Positions 1-8,828 are shown, numbered from the stretch's first letter. The stretch is DNA of 64,000 nt from VXYL01 sp963422285 (GCA_963422285.2 OY729419.2:248001-312000), one strand, 5' to 3'. The notes: generated from the letters alone by a model not told the origin. Program-made: numbers and translations.

Positions 1-2
1 AC

Positions 3-1013
3 GCCGAAAACGCCGCTCGCCAGGAGCTGGAAGTAGTGGAGGAAATCTACCGCGCCCGCAGCTGGAACACGGCCATCGGCGCGTCGGGGACGATCATCGC
101 CATCCACGACGCCATCCTCGAACTCACTGGCATCCACGGCATCACCCGCCCCGGCTTGGCGACCCTCAAGGATCGCTTGCTCGCTGCCGGGCATGTCGAC
201 GCCGTCGCGCTCGAAGCCGTCCATGGCGAACGGGCGCCGGTCTTCCCTGGCGGCCTCGCCATCGTAGCCGCCGTCGTCAGTGCTCTGGACATCGACGCCA
301 TGACGGTTTCCGACGGCGCCTTGCGCGAGGGCCTGCTGCACGACCTGCTCGGCCGGGTGCAGGCCCAGGACATCCGCGAAACCACGGTGGCCGACCTCAT
401 GCTTCGCTACCACGTCGACAGCCGCCATGCCCGGCGCGTAGCCGACACCGCGACGGGAATGCTGGAGCAGGTTTCCTGGCAGGGGCTGGCGAGCTTCGCC
501 GGTTCCTTGGAAGAACGGCCCAGCCGGGACGGCGCGGGCAATGGAACAAGCGTCCGCTGGGCACCGTCCGGCAATGGCGCCCAGCGTCTGTTGGGCTGGG
601 CGGCGATGCTGCACGAGATCGGCATGGACATCTCCCACAGCCAGTACCACAAGCATGGCAGCTATCTGCTCGACAACATGGACCTGCCGGGCTTCTCCCG
701 TCCGGAACAGCACCACTTGTCCCTGATCGTCCGTGCCCACCGCCGCAAGTTTCCCATCGAGGCCGTGCGCGGCGAGCCGGAGATCGTCGCCCTGTGCATA
801 CTGCTGCGCCTAGCCGTCGTGCTGCACCGCGGGCGCATGGAAGAGCCTCTGCCGGCGTTCGGTATTTCCGTCCGAAGCGGCGCATTCGATGAAATCAAGG
901 TCATGTTTCCGCACAAATGGCTTGCGAATCATCAGCTCACCCAGCTCGACCTCGAACAGGAGGCGGTCTACCTGTCGGCGATTCCCTTGAAACTGACGGT
1001 GGCGACGCGCTGA
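3..1013 (+). CDS. ppx: Exopolyphosphatase, Ppx/GppA family (3' part, 5' end outside window)
   Basis: The reading frame is open from the first bases of the window, so the N-terminal part of the gene lies upstream. The first visible residues include GASGTI, the glycine-rich phosphate-binding motif near the end of the actin-like ATPase fold of Ppx/GppA. The C-terminal part carries the helical HD-like region with LHEIGMDISHSQYHKHGSYL, typical of exopolyphosphatases. Family role: it removes terminal phosphates from polyphosphate or pppGpp. It converges on ppk1, which makes polyphosphate, the usual pairing. The Ppx versus GppA choice is inferred from that neighbour. The first GTG in view (36) is internal, not the start. 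Confidence 0.88.
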   Translation, partial: AENAARQELEVVEEIYRARSWNTAIGASGTIIAIHDAILELTGIHGITRPGLATLKDRLLAAGHVDAVALEAVHGERAPVFPGGLAIVAAVVSALDIDAMTVSDGALREGLLHDLLGRVQAQDIRETTVADLMLRYHVDSRHARRVADTATGMLEQVSWQGLASFAGSLEERPSRDGAGNGTSVRWAPSGNGAQRLLGWAAMLHEIGMDISHSQYHKHGSYLLDNMDLPGFSRPEQHHLSLIVRAHRRKFPIEAVRGEPEIVALCILLRLAVVLHRGRMEEPLPAFGISVRSGAFDEIKVMFPHKWLANHQLTQLDLEQEAVYLSAIPLKLTVATR

Positions 1014-1080
1014 CGCCGGCAAGAGCCGAGCGACGCGCAAAGCCTGCCGCGGCGGCCCGGCAGCCCGATGAACACAGCCG

Positions 1081-3222
1081 TCACCGCGCCAGCAGTTCCA
1101 GCAACTCATCTTGGGCGCAATGGCGCCGGGTGTCCATGTCGCCTTGGCAGGCGAGTTCGTAGCTGCCGTCCGCTTGCAGCACCCAGGCTTGGGCGTTGTC
1201 GCGCAAGTACGGTTCCAGCCCCTGTTCGACGACGGTGCGCTGGAGCGCCTCGTCCTCAATGGGGAAGCAGACCTCGATGCGGGAGAAGAAGTTGCGCCCC
1301 ATCCAGTCGGCGCTCGACAGATAGATGCGCCGACGGCCGCCGTTCTCGAACAGGAAGATGCGCGTATGCTCCAGGAAGCGGCCGACGATGGTGCGCACGA
1401 CGATGTGCTCCGAGACGCCTTTGATGCCGGGCCGCAGCGAACAGATGCCGCGCACGACCAAGCGTACCCGCACCCCGGCTCGGGAAGCGCGGTACAGGGC
1501 CTCGATCACCTTCGGCTCGATCAGCTGGTTCATCTTGGCGATGACTCCGGCCTGGCGCCCAGCCTCGGCGTGGGCGATCTCGGCGTCGATGTGCTCGAGC
1601 ATGGTCTCATGCATGGTGAATGGCGATTGCAGCATCTTGTGCAGCTCGCCAGCGAGCCCCATGGCGGTAATCTGCCGAAAAATGCGCTGCACGTCGTCGG
1701 TGAGCTGGGGGTCGGCGGTGAGCAGCCCGTAATCCGTGTACAGCCGCGCCGTGCGGGCATGGTAGTTGCCGGTGCCGAGGTGGGCGTAGCGGCGCAGCTG
1801 ACCGCCCTCGCGCCGGATCACCAGGATCATCTTGGCATGCAGCTTGTAGCCGACGATGCCGTACACCACCTGCGCCCCGGCTTCCTGCAAGCGGTTCACC
1901 AGTTCGATATTGGCGGCCTCGTCGAATCGCGCCCGCAGTTCCACCGCCACCAGCACCTCCTTGCCGTTGGCGGCGGCATCCGCCAGCGCCGTCACCGCGG
2001 CGGAGTCGGCGCCTGTGCGGTAAAGCGTCTGGCGAATCGACAGCACATCGGGGTCCGTGGCCGCGCTGTTGAGGAAATCCAGCACCGGCACGAAGGAATG
2101 AAACGGGTGGTGCAGCAGCACGTCGCCTTCGCGGATGGCGGAGAAGATGTCCTTGGATGCCTGGAGGCGCGACGGAATGCTTGGCGTGAAGCCGGGATAC
2201 TTCAGCTCCGGACGGTCTACCAGATCGGGAATCTGGTTGAGGCGCATCAGGTTCACCGGGCCGTTGCAGTAGTAGGCGTCGTCTTCGCTCAAGTTGAATT
2301 GGTCGGCCAGAAACCGGCCGACATCGCGCGGGCAGTCGTCGGCGAGTTCCAAGCGCACCGCGTCGCCGAAGCGTCGCGCCGGCAGCTCGCCCTCCACCGC
2401 CATGCGCAGATCGTCCACGGCCTCCTCGTCCACGAACAGATCGCTGTTGCGCGTCACCCGAAACTGGTAGCAGCCCACCGCCTTCATGCCGGGGAACAGG
2501 TCGTCCACATGGGCGTGGATGATCGACGACAGGAACACGAAGTCGTAGCGCCGCTGTTGGGAGGCGCGATCTCCTGCGTCCTCCCCATCCTCCGGCAGGC
2601 GAATGACGCGGGGCAGGGCGCGGGGGGCCTGCACCACCGCCATGCCGTTGTTGCGCCCAAACGCATCCCTGCCCTCCAAGGTGACGATGAAGGTCAGGTT
2701 CTTGTTCATCACGCGCGGAAACGGGTGCGCCGGGTCGAGGCCGATGGGCGTCAGGATGGGCTCCAGCTCCCGGCGGAAGTAATCCGCCAGCCACTGCTCT
2801 TGGCGGGCATTCCACTGGCCGCGCTTGAGGGCGCGGATGCCTTCGGCGTCGAGCAGAGGGAACAGCATGTCGTTCAGAATTCGGTACTGCTCGTCCACCA
2901 GCTCGTGGGCCAGCAGGGCGATGCGCCGCAGCTGCTCCACAGGGGACAGGTTGTCGGGCCCGCGCTGGGTGGAGCCCAGGACTTCCTGCTGCTTCAAGCC
3001 GGCGACGCGGATCTCGAAGAACTCGTCGAGGTTGGAGCTGGCGATGCATAGGAACCGCAGGCGTTCGAGCAGCGGCACGTCGTCGCCCTTGGCCTGTTCG
3101 AGCACGCGCCGGTTGAACTCCAGAGACGAGAGTTCGCGATTGATGTAGAAGTCGGGGCTGGCGAAGTTGAGCGAATCCAAAAGGACAGTCCTACAATGGC
3201 CGCATCGTGAACGAATCGCCAA
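1081..3222 (-). CDS. ppk1: Polyphosphate kinase 1
   Basis: Polyphosphate kinase 1 transfers the gamma phosphate of ATP reversibly to polyphosphate chains. The 713-residue product matches the family length (about 690-740). It shows the N-terminal family motif FYINRELSSLEFNRRVLE, then a C-terminal double phospholipase-D-like core containing YKLHAKMILV, whose His is the autophosphorylated residue, and HLGTGNYH. The ATG at 3222 overlaps the divergent cmoA start by 16 bases. Homology begins only near residue 25, so a TTG at 3180, which avoids the overlap, is an alternative start. It converges with ppx; a CTGCCG/CGGCAG inverted repeat in the 67-base gap may act as a bidirectional terminator. Confidence 0.95.
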   Translation of the reverse strand: MAIRSRCGHCRTVLLDSLNFASPDFYINRELSSLEFNRRVLEQAKGDDVPLLERLRFLCIASSNLDEFFEIRVAGLKQQEVLGSTQRGPDNLSPVEQLRRIALLAHELVDEQYRILNDMLFPLLDAEGIRALKRGQWNARQEQWLADYFRRELEPILTPIGLDPAHPFPRVMNKNLTFIVTLEGRDAFGRNNGMAVVQAPRALPRVIRLPEDGEDAGDRASQQRRYDFVFLSSIIHAHVDDLFPGMKAVGCYQFRVTRNSDLFVDEEAVDDLRMAVEGELPARRFGDAVRLELADDCPRDVGRFLADQFNLSEDDAYYCNGPVNLMRLNQIPDLVDRPELKYPGFTPSIPSRLQASKDIFSAIREGDVLLHHPFHSFVPVLDFLNSAATDPDVLSIRQTLYRTGADSAAVTALADAAANGKEVLVAVELRARFDEAANIELVNRLQEAGAQVVYGIVGYKLHAKMILVIRREGGQLRRYAHLGTGNYHARTARLYTDYGLLTADPQLTDDVQRIFRQITAMGLAGELHKMLQSPFTMHETMLEHIDAEIAHAEAGRQAGVIAKMNQLIEPKVIEALYRASRAGVRVRLVVRGICSLRPGIKGVSEHIVVRTIVGRFLEHTRIFLFENGGRRRIYLSSADWMGRNFFSRIEVCFPIEDEALQRTVVEQGLEPYLRDNAQAWVLQADGSYELACQGDMDTRRHCAQDELLELLAR
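3167..3197 (+). promoter_or_regulatory. Possible sigma70 promoter for cmoAB
   Basis: TTGAGC at 3167-3172 and TACAAT at 3192-3197 are separated by 19 bases, slightly long for sigma70. The GTG start of cmoA lies only 9 bases after the -10 box, so the transcript would be leaderless or nearly so. No Shine-Dalgarno is visible upstream of the GTG, which agrees with that. It would also lie in the 5' end of ppk1 if the ATG at 3222 is used. Confidence 0.35.
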
Positions 3223-3932
3223 AGCCTACCACCGGGCCGGATCGGCTGTATGACAGTCGCCGGCGGCAGCTGGCGGATTTCGCGTTCGACGACTCCGTGG
3301 CCGCGGTGTTCCCGGACATGATCCGCCGCTCGGTGCCCGGCTACGAGGTCGTGGTGGGGCTGACCGGGCTGATCGCCGCCCAGCATCTGCCTGCTGGCGG
3401 CCGCTGCTACGACCTTGGCTGCGCACTCGGTGCCAGCGTCCACGCCGTGCTGCGCGCCGTCGACGACAGACCGTGCGAGATCGTCGCCGTGGACGACTCC
3501 GCGGCGATGCTGAACCGAGCGCGAGAACACGCCGCGAAAGAACAGCGCATCCGCTGGCAGCAGGCGGACGCGCGCACGGTGGACATCGACCATGCCGACG
3601 TGGTCATTCTCAATTACACCCTGCAATTTCTGCGGCCCGAGGATCGCCTGGCGCTGCTGGCGAAGATCCGCCGCGGTCTGCTGGCAGGCGGCGTCCTGAT
3701 CGTTTCGGAGAAACTTGCGGCGTCGGCCGACTTCGAGGCGCTGCACTTGAATTTCAAACGCGCCAACGGCTACAGCGACCTGGAAATCGCGCAAAAGCGC
3801 GCCGCGCTGGAAAACGTCATGCGCATCGACTCCTTGGAGACGCACTTGGCGCGGCTGCGGCAAGCCGGCTTCGGCGATGTGCAGGTGTGGTTCCGCTGTT
3901 TGAACTGGGCCTCGATGCTCGCCCTGCCGTAG
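3207..3932 (+). CDS. cmoA: Carboxy-S-adenosyl-L-methionine synthase
   Basis: CmoA makes carboxy-SAM from SAM and prephenate, the donor used by CmoB to modify uridine 34 of several tRNAs. The 241-residue product has the family length. It reads DRLYDSRRRQLADFAFDDSVAAVF at its N-terminus, a Rossmann motif YDLGCALGAS around residues 69-78, and NYTLQF followed by KRANGYSDLEIAQKR, all characteristic of CmoA. The start is GTG at 3207. Its TAG stop shares one base with the GTG start of cmoB, so the two genes are translationally coupled. Confidence 0.95.
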   Translation: MNESPKPTTGPDRLYDSRRRQLADFAFDDSVAAVFPDMIRRSVPGYEVVVGLTGLIAAQHLPAGGRCYDLGCALGASVHAVLRAVDDRPCEIVAVDDSAAMLNRAREHAAKEQRIRWQQADARTVDIDHADVVILNYTLQFLRPEDRLALLAKIRRGLLAGGVLIVSEKLAASADFEALHLNFKRANGYSDLEIAQKRAALENVMRIDSLETHLARLRQAGFGDVQVWFRCLNWASMLALP

Positions 3933-4888
3933 TGAACGCCGTCCACGCTCTGTTCGCCGCATGGCGAGACGCCTCTCCCGTGGCGCGACGCTGCATCGAA
4001 CTGGTGCGATCCAGCCAGCACGGCGATCTGCCGCGCTGGCTGTCGGCGCTGCGGCGGCTGCCTCGGGCCACGCCGTCGGCAGTGTCGTTCGAGGATGCGG
4101 TCAGCGTCGGGGCGGGCGCCGATCTCGCCCCGGCAGACCGCGCCCGTCTCGGCCTTGGGTTGCGCGAGCTGATGCCGTGGCGCAAGGGGCCGTTCAACTT
4201 GTTCGGCATTGAAATCGACGCCGAGTGGCGCAGCGATCGCAAATGGGCGCGCATCGCGTCGCATATCGACCTGGACGGCCGCCATGTGCTCGATGTCGGC
4301 TGCGGCAACGGCTACTACGGCTGGCGCATGTTGGCGGCCGGCGCTCGCACAGTGACCGGCATCGACCCGTCGCTGCTGGCCGTGGCGCAGCATGGGGCGG
4401 TGGCCTGCTACGCCGGCCGCGCCCGCGACCGCGCCGGGAGTGCTCGCAACCTAGTGCTGCCGCTGCGGCTAGCGGACTTCCCGCCTGCGCAGCCATTCGA
4501 CGCGATCTTCTCGATGGGGGTCGTCTACCACTGCCGGGACGGTGCCCGCCATGTGAGGGAACTGGCTCGGCATGCACACCGGGATACGACGCTGGTGCTC
4601 GAATCCCTAGTGGTGGACGAGGCGCCGCTGGTGCCGCGCGCGCGCTACGCGCGGATGCGCAACGCCTGGCTGGTTCCCGACGTGCCGATGCTGCTGGCAT
4701 GGCTGCGGGAAGCAGGGTTCGCGAACGCAGCGGTGGTGGACGTCAGCACCACCGCCACGGACGAGCAGCGCACCACCGCCTGGATGCCGTTTCAATCCTT
4801 GGCCGCGGCGCTGGACCCGGCGCAGCCCGAGCGCACCATCGAAGGCTATCCGGCGCCGAAGCGGGCCGTTATCATCGCCCGGCAATGA
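3932..4888 (+). CDS. cmoB: tRNA U34 carboxymethyltransferase
   Basis: CmoB uses carboxy-SAM to turn 5-hydroxyuridine 34 into cmo5U in tRNA. Starting at the GTG at 3932, the product is 318 residues, close to the E. coli protein. Visible landmarks are LMPWRKGPFNLFGIEIDAEWRS, the SAM-binding motif VLDVGCGNGYYGWRML, GIDPSLL and the acidic strand FDAIFSMGVVYHCRD. The frame is open further upstream inside cmoA, but homology starts at the overlap. Its TGA overlaps the ATG of the next reading frame (ATGA), suggesting one transcript with cmoA and the CYTH gene. Confidence 0.95.
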   Translation: MNAVHALFAAWRDASPVARRCIELVRSSQHGDLPRWLSALRRLPRATPSAVSFEDAVSVGAGADLAPADRARLGLGLRELMPWRKGPFNLFGIEIDAEWRSDRKWARIASHIDLDGRHVLDVGCGNGYYGWRMLAAGARTVTGIDPSLLAVAQHGAVACYAGRARDRAGSARNLVLPLRLADFPPAQPFDAIFSMGVVYHCRDGARHVRELARHAHRDTTLVLESLVVDEAPLVPRARYARMRNAWLVPDVPMLLAWLREAGFANAAVVDVSTTATDEQRTTAWMPFQSLAAALDPAQPERTIEGYPAPKRAVIIARQ

Positions 4889-5363
4889 ACATCGCAATCG
4901 AGCGCACGTTCCGAGTGGTGGAGGCCGAGGCGATCCGTCGTGCCGAGACGCTGCCACGGACCATTCGACAAGCCTATCCCGGCACCGGCAAGACGAACAT
5001 GCGCGTACGAACCGTCGATGCCAGCGCTTGGCTTTCCATGCAGGTGCCCGGGACGGTTTCGCACGGCTGGAGTATGAATGCCCCGTCCCCGTCGAAGACG
5101 CCGCCGACATCGTGGAGCGCCTCGCGGTGACAGCGATCGTCGAACAGGACCGCTACCAGATAGAAGAGCGTGGCACCCTGTGGAGCGTCAATGTCTTCAA
5201 GGGCGCCCATGCCCCGCTGATGCTGGCCGAGACCGAGCTTGCATCGCCCGCCGAAGGCGTCCATCCACCCGCTTGGCTGGGCGACGAGGCATCCCAGGAT
5301 CTGCGCCACCAGGGCGTCTACCTGTCGCTGCATCCCTACCCCGCCTGGAAGCACGATGTCTGA
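4885..5363 (+). pseudogene. CYTH-domain protein, frameshifted
   Basis: The first frame starts with MNIAIERTFRVVEAEAI and later RVRTVDASAWL, matching the ExExK-type start and Arg-rich strand of CYTH triphosphate tunnel enzymes. It then runs into a stop at 5128. A second frame downstream carries FARLEYECPVPVEDAADIVERL and a tail with LAETELASP, the remaining strands of the same fold. One missing G in the GGG at 5050-5052 would join both frames as PGDGFARLEYE. The gene is therefore either a pseudogene or carries one base error. An intact product would be about 159 residues. It overlaps cmoB (ATGA) and the next gene by 8 bases. Confidence 0.75.
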
Positions 5364-5736
5364 TTTCCTCGCGCCCTGGACGTTTCGCTTCCGCGGCAAG
5401 ACCAACCGCATCCTCGCCTTGGTGGACTGCTTCCTGAAGGAGCCGAACAAGGGGCTGGCGCCCACCCATCTCGGCCGGCAGGCCGGCATGCCTCTCTACG
5501 ACGTGGCGAAGATGCTCGACAAGACGCCGGAGCTGTTCGTCAAGCTCCCCGGCCGCGGCGACGGCATCACCCGCTACCGGCTGGCATCCTCGGTGGCCGC
5601 CCGAGGCGAAGAAGAGATCGTCGCCCTGGTGCAGCGCCGTGCCCGCCGCGAGTCGTGGATATTCTACGCGCTGGCAATAACGGCACTGCTGTTGCTGATG
5701 GTGGCAATGATGGCCATCGCGCCGAGTCTGCTGTAG
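5356..5736 (+). CDS. Small protein with C-terminal membrane segment, unknown function
   Basis: The 126-residue product starts at ATG 5356, overlapping the end of the CYTH frame by 8 bases, as expected in an operon. Residues about 15-75 look like a small helical, possibly winged-helix, domain (LGRQAGMPLYDVAKMLDK). Residues about 102-124 form one hydrophobic membrane segment preceded by an Arg-rich stretch (RRARRES), so the N-terminus should be cytoplasmic. No family is recognised. Co-transcription with cmoAB and the CYTH gene is inferred from the overlaps. Confidence 0.65.
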   Translation: MSDFLAPWTFRFRGKTNRILALVDCFLKEPNKGLAPTHLGRQAGMPLYDVAKMLDKTPELFVKLPGRGDGITRYRLASSVAARGEEEIVALVQRRARRESWIFYALAITALLLLMVAMMAIAPSLL

Positions 5737-5846
5737 CGGGCATGGCGGGCAGGGAAGGAATGCGGAAGGGGAGCTATATGCTTTGGGAGTTATATACAAC
5801 AGTGACCTAGGCACTATATATAGTAGCTATGACTTGAAAAACAAAC

Positions 5847-5976
5847 CGTATATCGTATCTTGGACATTCAAGTATATAGTTCCCTATGCTTTTATGCCCT
5901 CTGCACTACATAGGGTATCAATAGACACCGAAAACCATTGTATGCCGTAGCTTGGATCGTCAAGTATTCAGTCCCC
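5847..5976. repeat. Pair of imperfect 38-bp direct repeats in AT-rich gap
   Basis: Two 38-base copies, 5847-5884 and 5939-5976, match at roughly three quarters of positions. Each contains CTTGGA...TCAAGTAT, itself a small inverted repeat (CTTG/CAAG). The second copy ends 15 bases before the acyl-CoA dehydrogenase start and includes its upstream region. The 255-base gap (5737-5991) is much more AT-rich than the flanks and has many TATATA steps. No gene is seen in it. Confidence 0.55.
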
Positions 5977-5991
5977 CCCAAGGAAGACCCC

Positions 5992-7176
5992 ATGCCGGAA
6001 CAACTGTCGCCCGACCTCGCCGCCCTGCGCGACCGCGTGGACGTGTTGGCGCGGGAGGTGCTGGCACCCTTGCGCGACGATGTCGGCCGGGAGCCGAAGG
6101 AGCGCGCCGCCCAAGTGCGCCAAGCGTCAAAGGACGCCGGCATCTTCGCCATGACGCAGCCGGCGGAGTTCGGCGGCTCGGCGGCGGCGCTGCTGGCGCT
6201 CACCGTGGTGCGCGACACCCTCGGCGCCCACAACGTCTGCCACCTGGGCGGGCTTTTCGGCCCCGGGCCCGGGGTACTGGCTGGCGTGGGCGAACCGCTG
6301 AAGAGCAAATATCTGGCCCCCATGCTGGCGGGAGAGAAGCGCGGGGCGTTTGGATTTACGGAGCCCTCGGCCGGGGAGCAAGCGAGGGCCTCTCGCAAGC
6401 GCGAGGAGATGCCCCTCGCAAGCAAACAGCCCGACAATGCGGAACGCGCCACCTGGGGGCGATTGGACGGCGATGCACTGGTCGTCAACGGCCAGAAGTC
6501 CTACGTCACCGGCGGCGCGGACGCGGACTTCGTCAACGTCCTGGTGGATATCGAGAGCCGAGGTCGGGCCTTGGTCGTTATCGACCGCGACGCGCCCGGC
6601 GTCGAAATCACGCGCACGTTCGCGTCCATAGACGGCAGCCATCACGCCTACCTGGAGTTCCGCGATGTCCGCGTGCCTGCCAGCCACGTCATCGGCAAGC
6701 CCGGCGAAGGCCTGCCCCGTGCGCTGCGACAGATCGGCGATACCCGCTTGGCGTTTGCCGCCGAGAGCGTGGGCCTCGCGCGCTGGGTAATCGATTTCGT
6801 CACCGAGCATCTGCTCGCGCCCCACCGCAGCGGCACACCCTTGGGCACCCGCGAAGGCGTACGACTGCGCTACGCCGACATGCGCATCCGCGCCTACGCC
6901 GCCCGCAGCATGGTCTACCGCACCGCCCGCCTAGGGGATGCGAGAGAAAACATCGTCAACGAAGGCATCGCCGCCAAGGTGTTCGCCACCGAGGCCATCG
7001 GCGACATCGTGGACGCCGGCATCCAGCTCGTCGGCGGCAGCGCCTTGCGCACGGGCCATCCCTTGGAGGCGCTGTACCGCCGCGTCCGCTCGCTGCGCCT
7101 AGCGGAAGGCGCGAGCGACGTGCTGCGGCTCAATCTGGCGCGCGGACGACTGGATCTGGGCAAGGGGAGGATCTGA
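5992..7176 (+). CDS. Acyl-CoA dehydrogenase family protein
   Basis: A flavin-dependent acyl-CoA dehydrogenase of 394 residues. The start at ATG 5992 has AGGAAG 8 bases upstream. The N-terminal helical domain precedes GAFGFTEPSAG (FAD/substrate loop), then GDALVVNGQKSYVTGGADADFV in the beta domain, and a C-terminal helical domain ending YRRVRSLRLAEGASDVLR. The Glu of AEG sits where many family members have the catalytic base. Residues about 128-150 (QARASRKREEMPLASKQPDN) interrupt the normally short TEP-x-AG-SD linker. This insert is encoded by a palindromic element shared with trkA. The substrate is unknown, and the gene stands alone rather than in a beta-oxidation operon. Confidence 0.88.
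   Translation: MPEQLSPDLAALRDRVDVLAREVLAPLRDDVGREPKERAAQVRQASKDAGIFAMTQPAEFGGSAAALLALTVVRDTLGAHNVCHLGGLFGPGPGVLAGVGEPLKSKYLAPMLAGEKRGAFGFTEPSAGEQARASRKREEMPLASKQPDNAERATWGRLDGDALVVNGQKSYVTGGADADFVNVLVDIESRGRALVVIDRDAPGVEITRTFASIDGSHHAYLEFRDVRVPASHVIGKPGEGLPRALRQIGDTRLAFAAESVGLARWVIDFVTEHLLAPHRSGTPLGTREGVRLRYADMRIRAYAARSMVYRTARLGDARENIVNEGIAAKVFATEAIGDIVDAGIQLVGGSALRTGHPLEALYRRVRSLRLAEGASDVLRLNLARGRLDLGKGRI
6361..6430 (+). repeat. Palindromic element inserted in frame in the acyl-CoA dehydrogenase
   Basis: A GC-rich stretch with nested inverted repeats built from GCGAGG/CCTCGC. Its reverse complement ends in CCCCGGCCGAGGGCTC, nearly identical to the end of the element inside trkA (CCCCGGCTGAGGGCTC at 57711-57726). 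It encodes the extra residues about 128-150 of the dehydrogenase without breaking the frame. Confidence 0.65.
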
Positions 7177-7361
7177 CGGCAACGCCGTCGCAGGGCGAAT
7201 CGGGAAAAGGCGATCGTTGATGGCCGCAGTTCCGGCCTCCCTGAAGTCGAGCAGGCAGCGATGGCGGAACGCGCCGCGAGGCTGACTCCCAGTCCAGCAA
7301 GCGCAGTCCGTACAGCCAGGAACATGACTCGTTCGCCAGCCGACTTCCGCGTCGAGAAAAC

Positions 7362-8579
7362 TTGAGGCGACATGCCTGCAACCATGAAATCTGGACGGCA
7401 GGCATCCAGATTTCATGGTATTGTGCAGCGACGATCGAGCGCGGTGGACATCGCCGAGCACTGACAAGGCTGATCGCCCACAATCCCGTAGTCGCGCTCT
7501 TGGGGGCGCGACAGGTCGGCAAGACCACCCTCGCCCGCGACCTCTCCAAGCGCCGCTCCGGGCCGACCCACTTCTTCGATTTGGAGTCCAGTGCCGACTT
7601 GGCCCAGCTTGCCGACCCTCTGCTCGCCCTGTCCAGGCTGCGGGGACTCGTCGTGCTCGACGAAATACAGCGGTTGCCGAATATCTTTCCCGCCCTGCGC
7701 GTACTGGCGGACCGCGAGCGCCGTCCAGCGCGTTTCCTCGTTCTCGGCAGTGCCTCGCCGACCCTGCTCCGACAGAGTTCCGAGACGTTGGCGGGACGCA
7801 TCGCCTACTACGAACTTCCCGGATTCTCCCTCGCCGAGGTCGCCGCCAGCCGCGCTCGGCGGCTCTGGCTTCGCGGCGGCTTCCCCCGCTCCTACACTAT
7901 CCGCGGGCACGCCGACAGCTACCGGTGGCGAGGCGATTTCATCCGCACCTTTCTCGAACGCGACCTGCCCCAGCTCGACATCGGCATCTCGAGCCCGACG
8001 CTGGATCGGTTCTGGTCCATGCTCGCCCACTACCACGCCCAGATATGGAACGGCGCCGAACTGGCACGAGCCTTTGGCGTCTCGCATCATGCCGTGCGGC
8101 GCTATCTCGACGCCCTTGAAGCGACGTTCATGGTGCGCAGTCTCAAGCCCTGGCGCGCCAATCTGCGAAAACGCCAAGTCAAGACTCCGAAGATATACAT
8201 CCGCGATTCGGGACTGCTGCATCGTCTCCTGAACATCACCACGTTCGCCGAACTCGAACGCCACCCCAAGATCGGCGCATCCTGGGAAGGCTTCATCGTC
8301 GAGAACCTGATCGGGGTGCTCGGCATCGACAGCCGACAGTGCTACTTCTGGGCGACCCATACCGGCGCGGAAGTCGATCTGGTGGTGCAGACGGGCACGA
8401 AGCTGCGCGGCTTCGAGATCAAGCGAACGAGCGCACCCCGCCTCACCCGCTCGATGCATGCCGCCTTGGACGACCTGTCGCTCGACAGGATCGACGTGAT
8501 CCACGCCGGCGAAGCGAGCTTCCCGCTCGCCAAACGGGTACGGGCGGTTGCCTGCAGTCGAATGCTGGAGGACATCTGA
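7362..8579 (+). CDS. ATP-binding protein, AAA + DUF4143 type
   Basis: A P-loop ATPase of the AAA_14/DUF4143 group. It has Walker A GARQVGKTTLA near residue 48, a Walker B region LVVLDEIQRLP, the sensor-like FLVLGSASP, and a winged-helix segment (ARAFGVSHHAVRRYLDALEATFMV). The C-terminal DUF4143 nuclease-like domain follows, with HTGAEVDLVV...GFEIKRT, a PD-(D/E)XK-like pattern. The reported start is TTG 7362. The real start is uncertain because family homology begins near TIERG (about 7432) and a perfect palindrome covers the first codons. These proteins are common solitary accessory genes of unclear role. Confidence 0.8.
   Translation: MRRHACNHEIWTAGIQISWYCAATIERGGHRRALTRLIAHNPVVALLGARQVGKTTLARDLSKRRSGPTHFFDLESSADLAQLADPLLALSRLRGLVVLDEIQRLPNIFPALRVLADRERRPARFLVLGSASPTLLRQSSETLAGRIAYYELPGFSLAEVAASRARRLWLRGGFPRSYTIRGHADSYRWRGDFIRTFLERDLPQLDIGISSPTLDRFWSMLAHYHAQIWNGAELARAFGVSHHAVRRYLDALEATFMVRSLKPWRANLRKRQVKTPKIYIRDSGLLHRLLNITTFAELERHPKIGASWEGFIVENLIGVLGIDSRQCYFWATHTGAEVDLVVQTGTKLRGFEIKRTSAPRLTRSMHAALDDLSLDRIDVIHAGEASFPLAKRVRAVACSRMLEDI
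7381..7419. repeat. Perfect 15-bp inverted repeat at the start of the DUF4143 ATPase gene
   Basis: ACCATGAAATCTGGA at 7381-7395 is followed by a 9-base spacer and its exact reverse complement at 7405-7419. It lies over the 5' end of the ATPase reading frame. It could be an operator for autoregulation, or a hairpin in the mRNA leader if translation begins downstream. Confidence 0.7.
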
Positions 8580-8828
8580 TCTCGAAACCGAAGGCAGGGA
8601 AGGTGGCCTGCCGCCGCCTTCAGCGCGGATAACCCGCCCGAAGGCAGTGGTTCGGATTTGAAATTCGGATGGACCGCACCATTACGACGCCACTGCATAT
8701 AGCGGCAAGTGAGCTGTCTACATCTGTACATCTTGTATATTGGATGGGTAAGCGCGGCAACGCAGATTCAAACTGACGCGCTACCCGCCCGAACGGACGC
8801 TGGCGCCGAGCAGCCAACTGCGCCTAAC

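Noticed and set aside
1111..3051. Long forward open frame (646 codons) opposite ppk1
   Set aside because: The translation has no family motif and mirrors the codon pattern of ppk1 on the other strand; high GC makes such antisense frames common.
7174..7195. GACGGC/GCCGTC hairpin just after the acyl-CoA dehydrogenase
   Set aside because: Six-base stem and no T tract; too weak to call a terminator.
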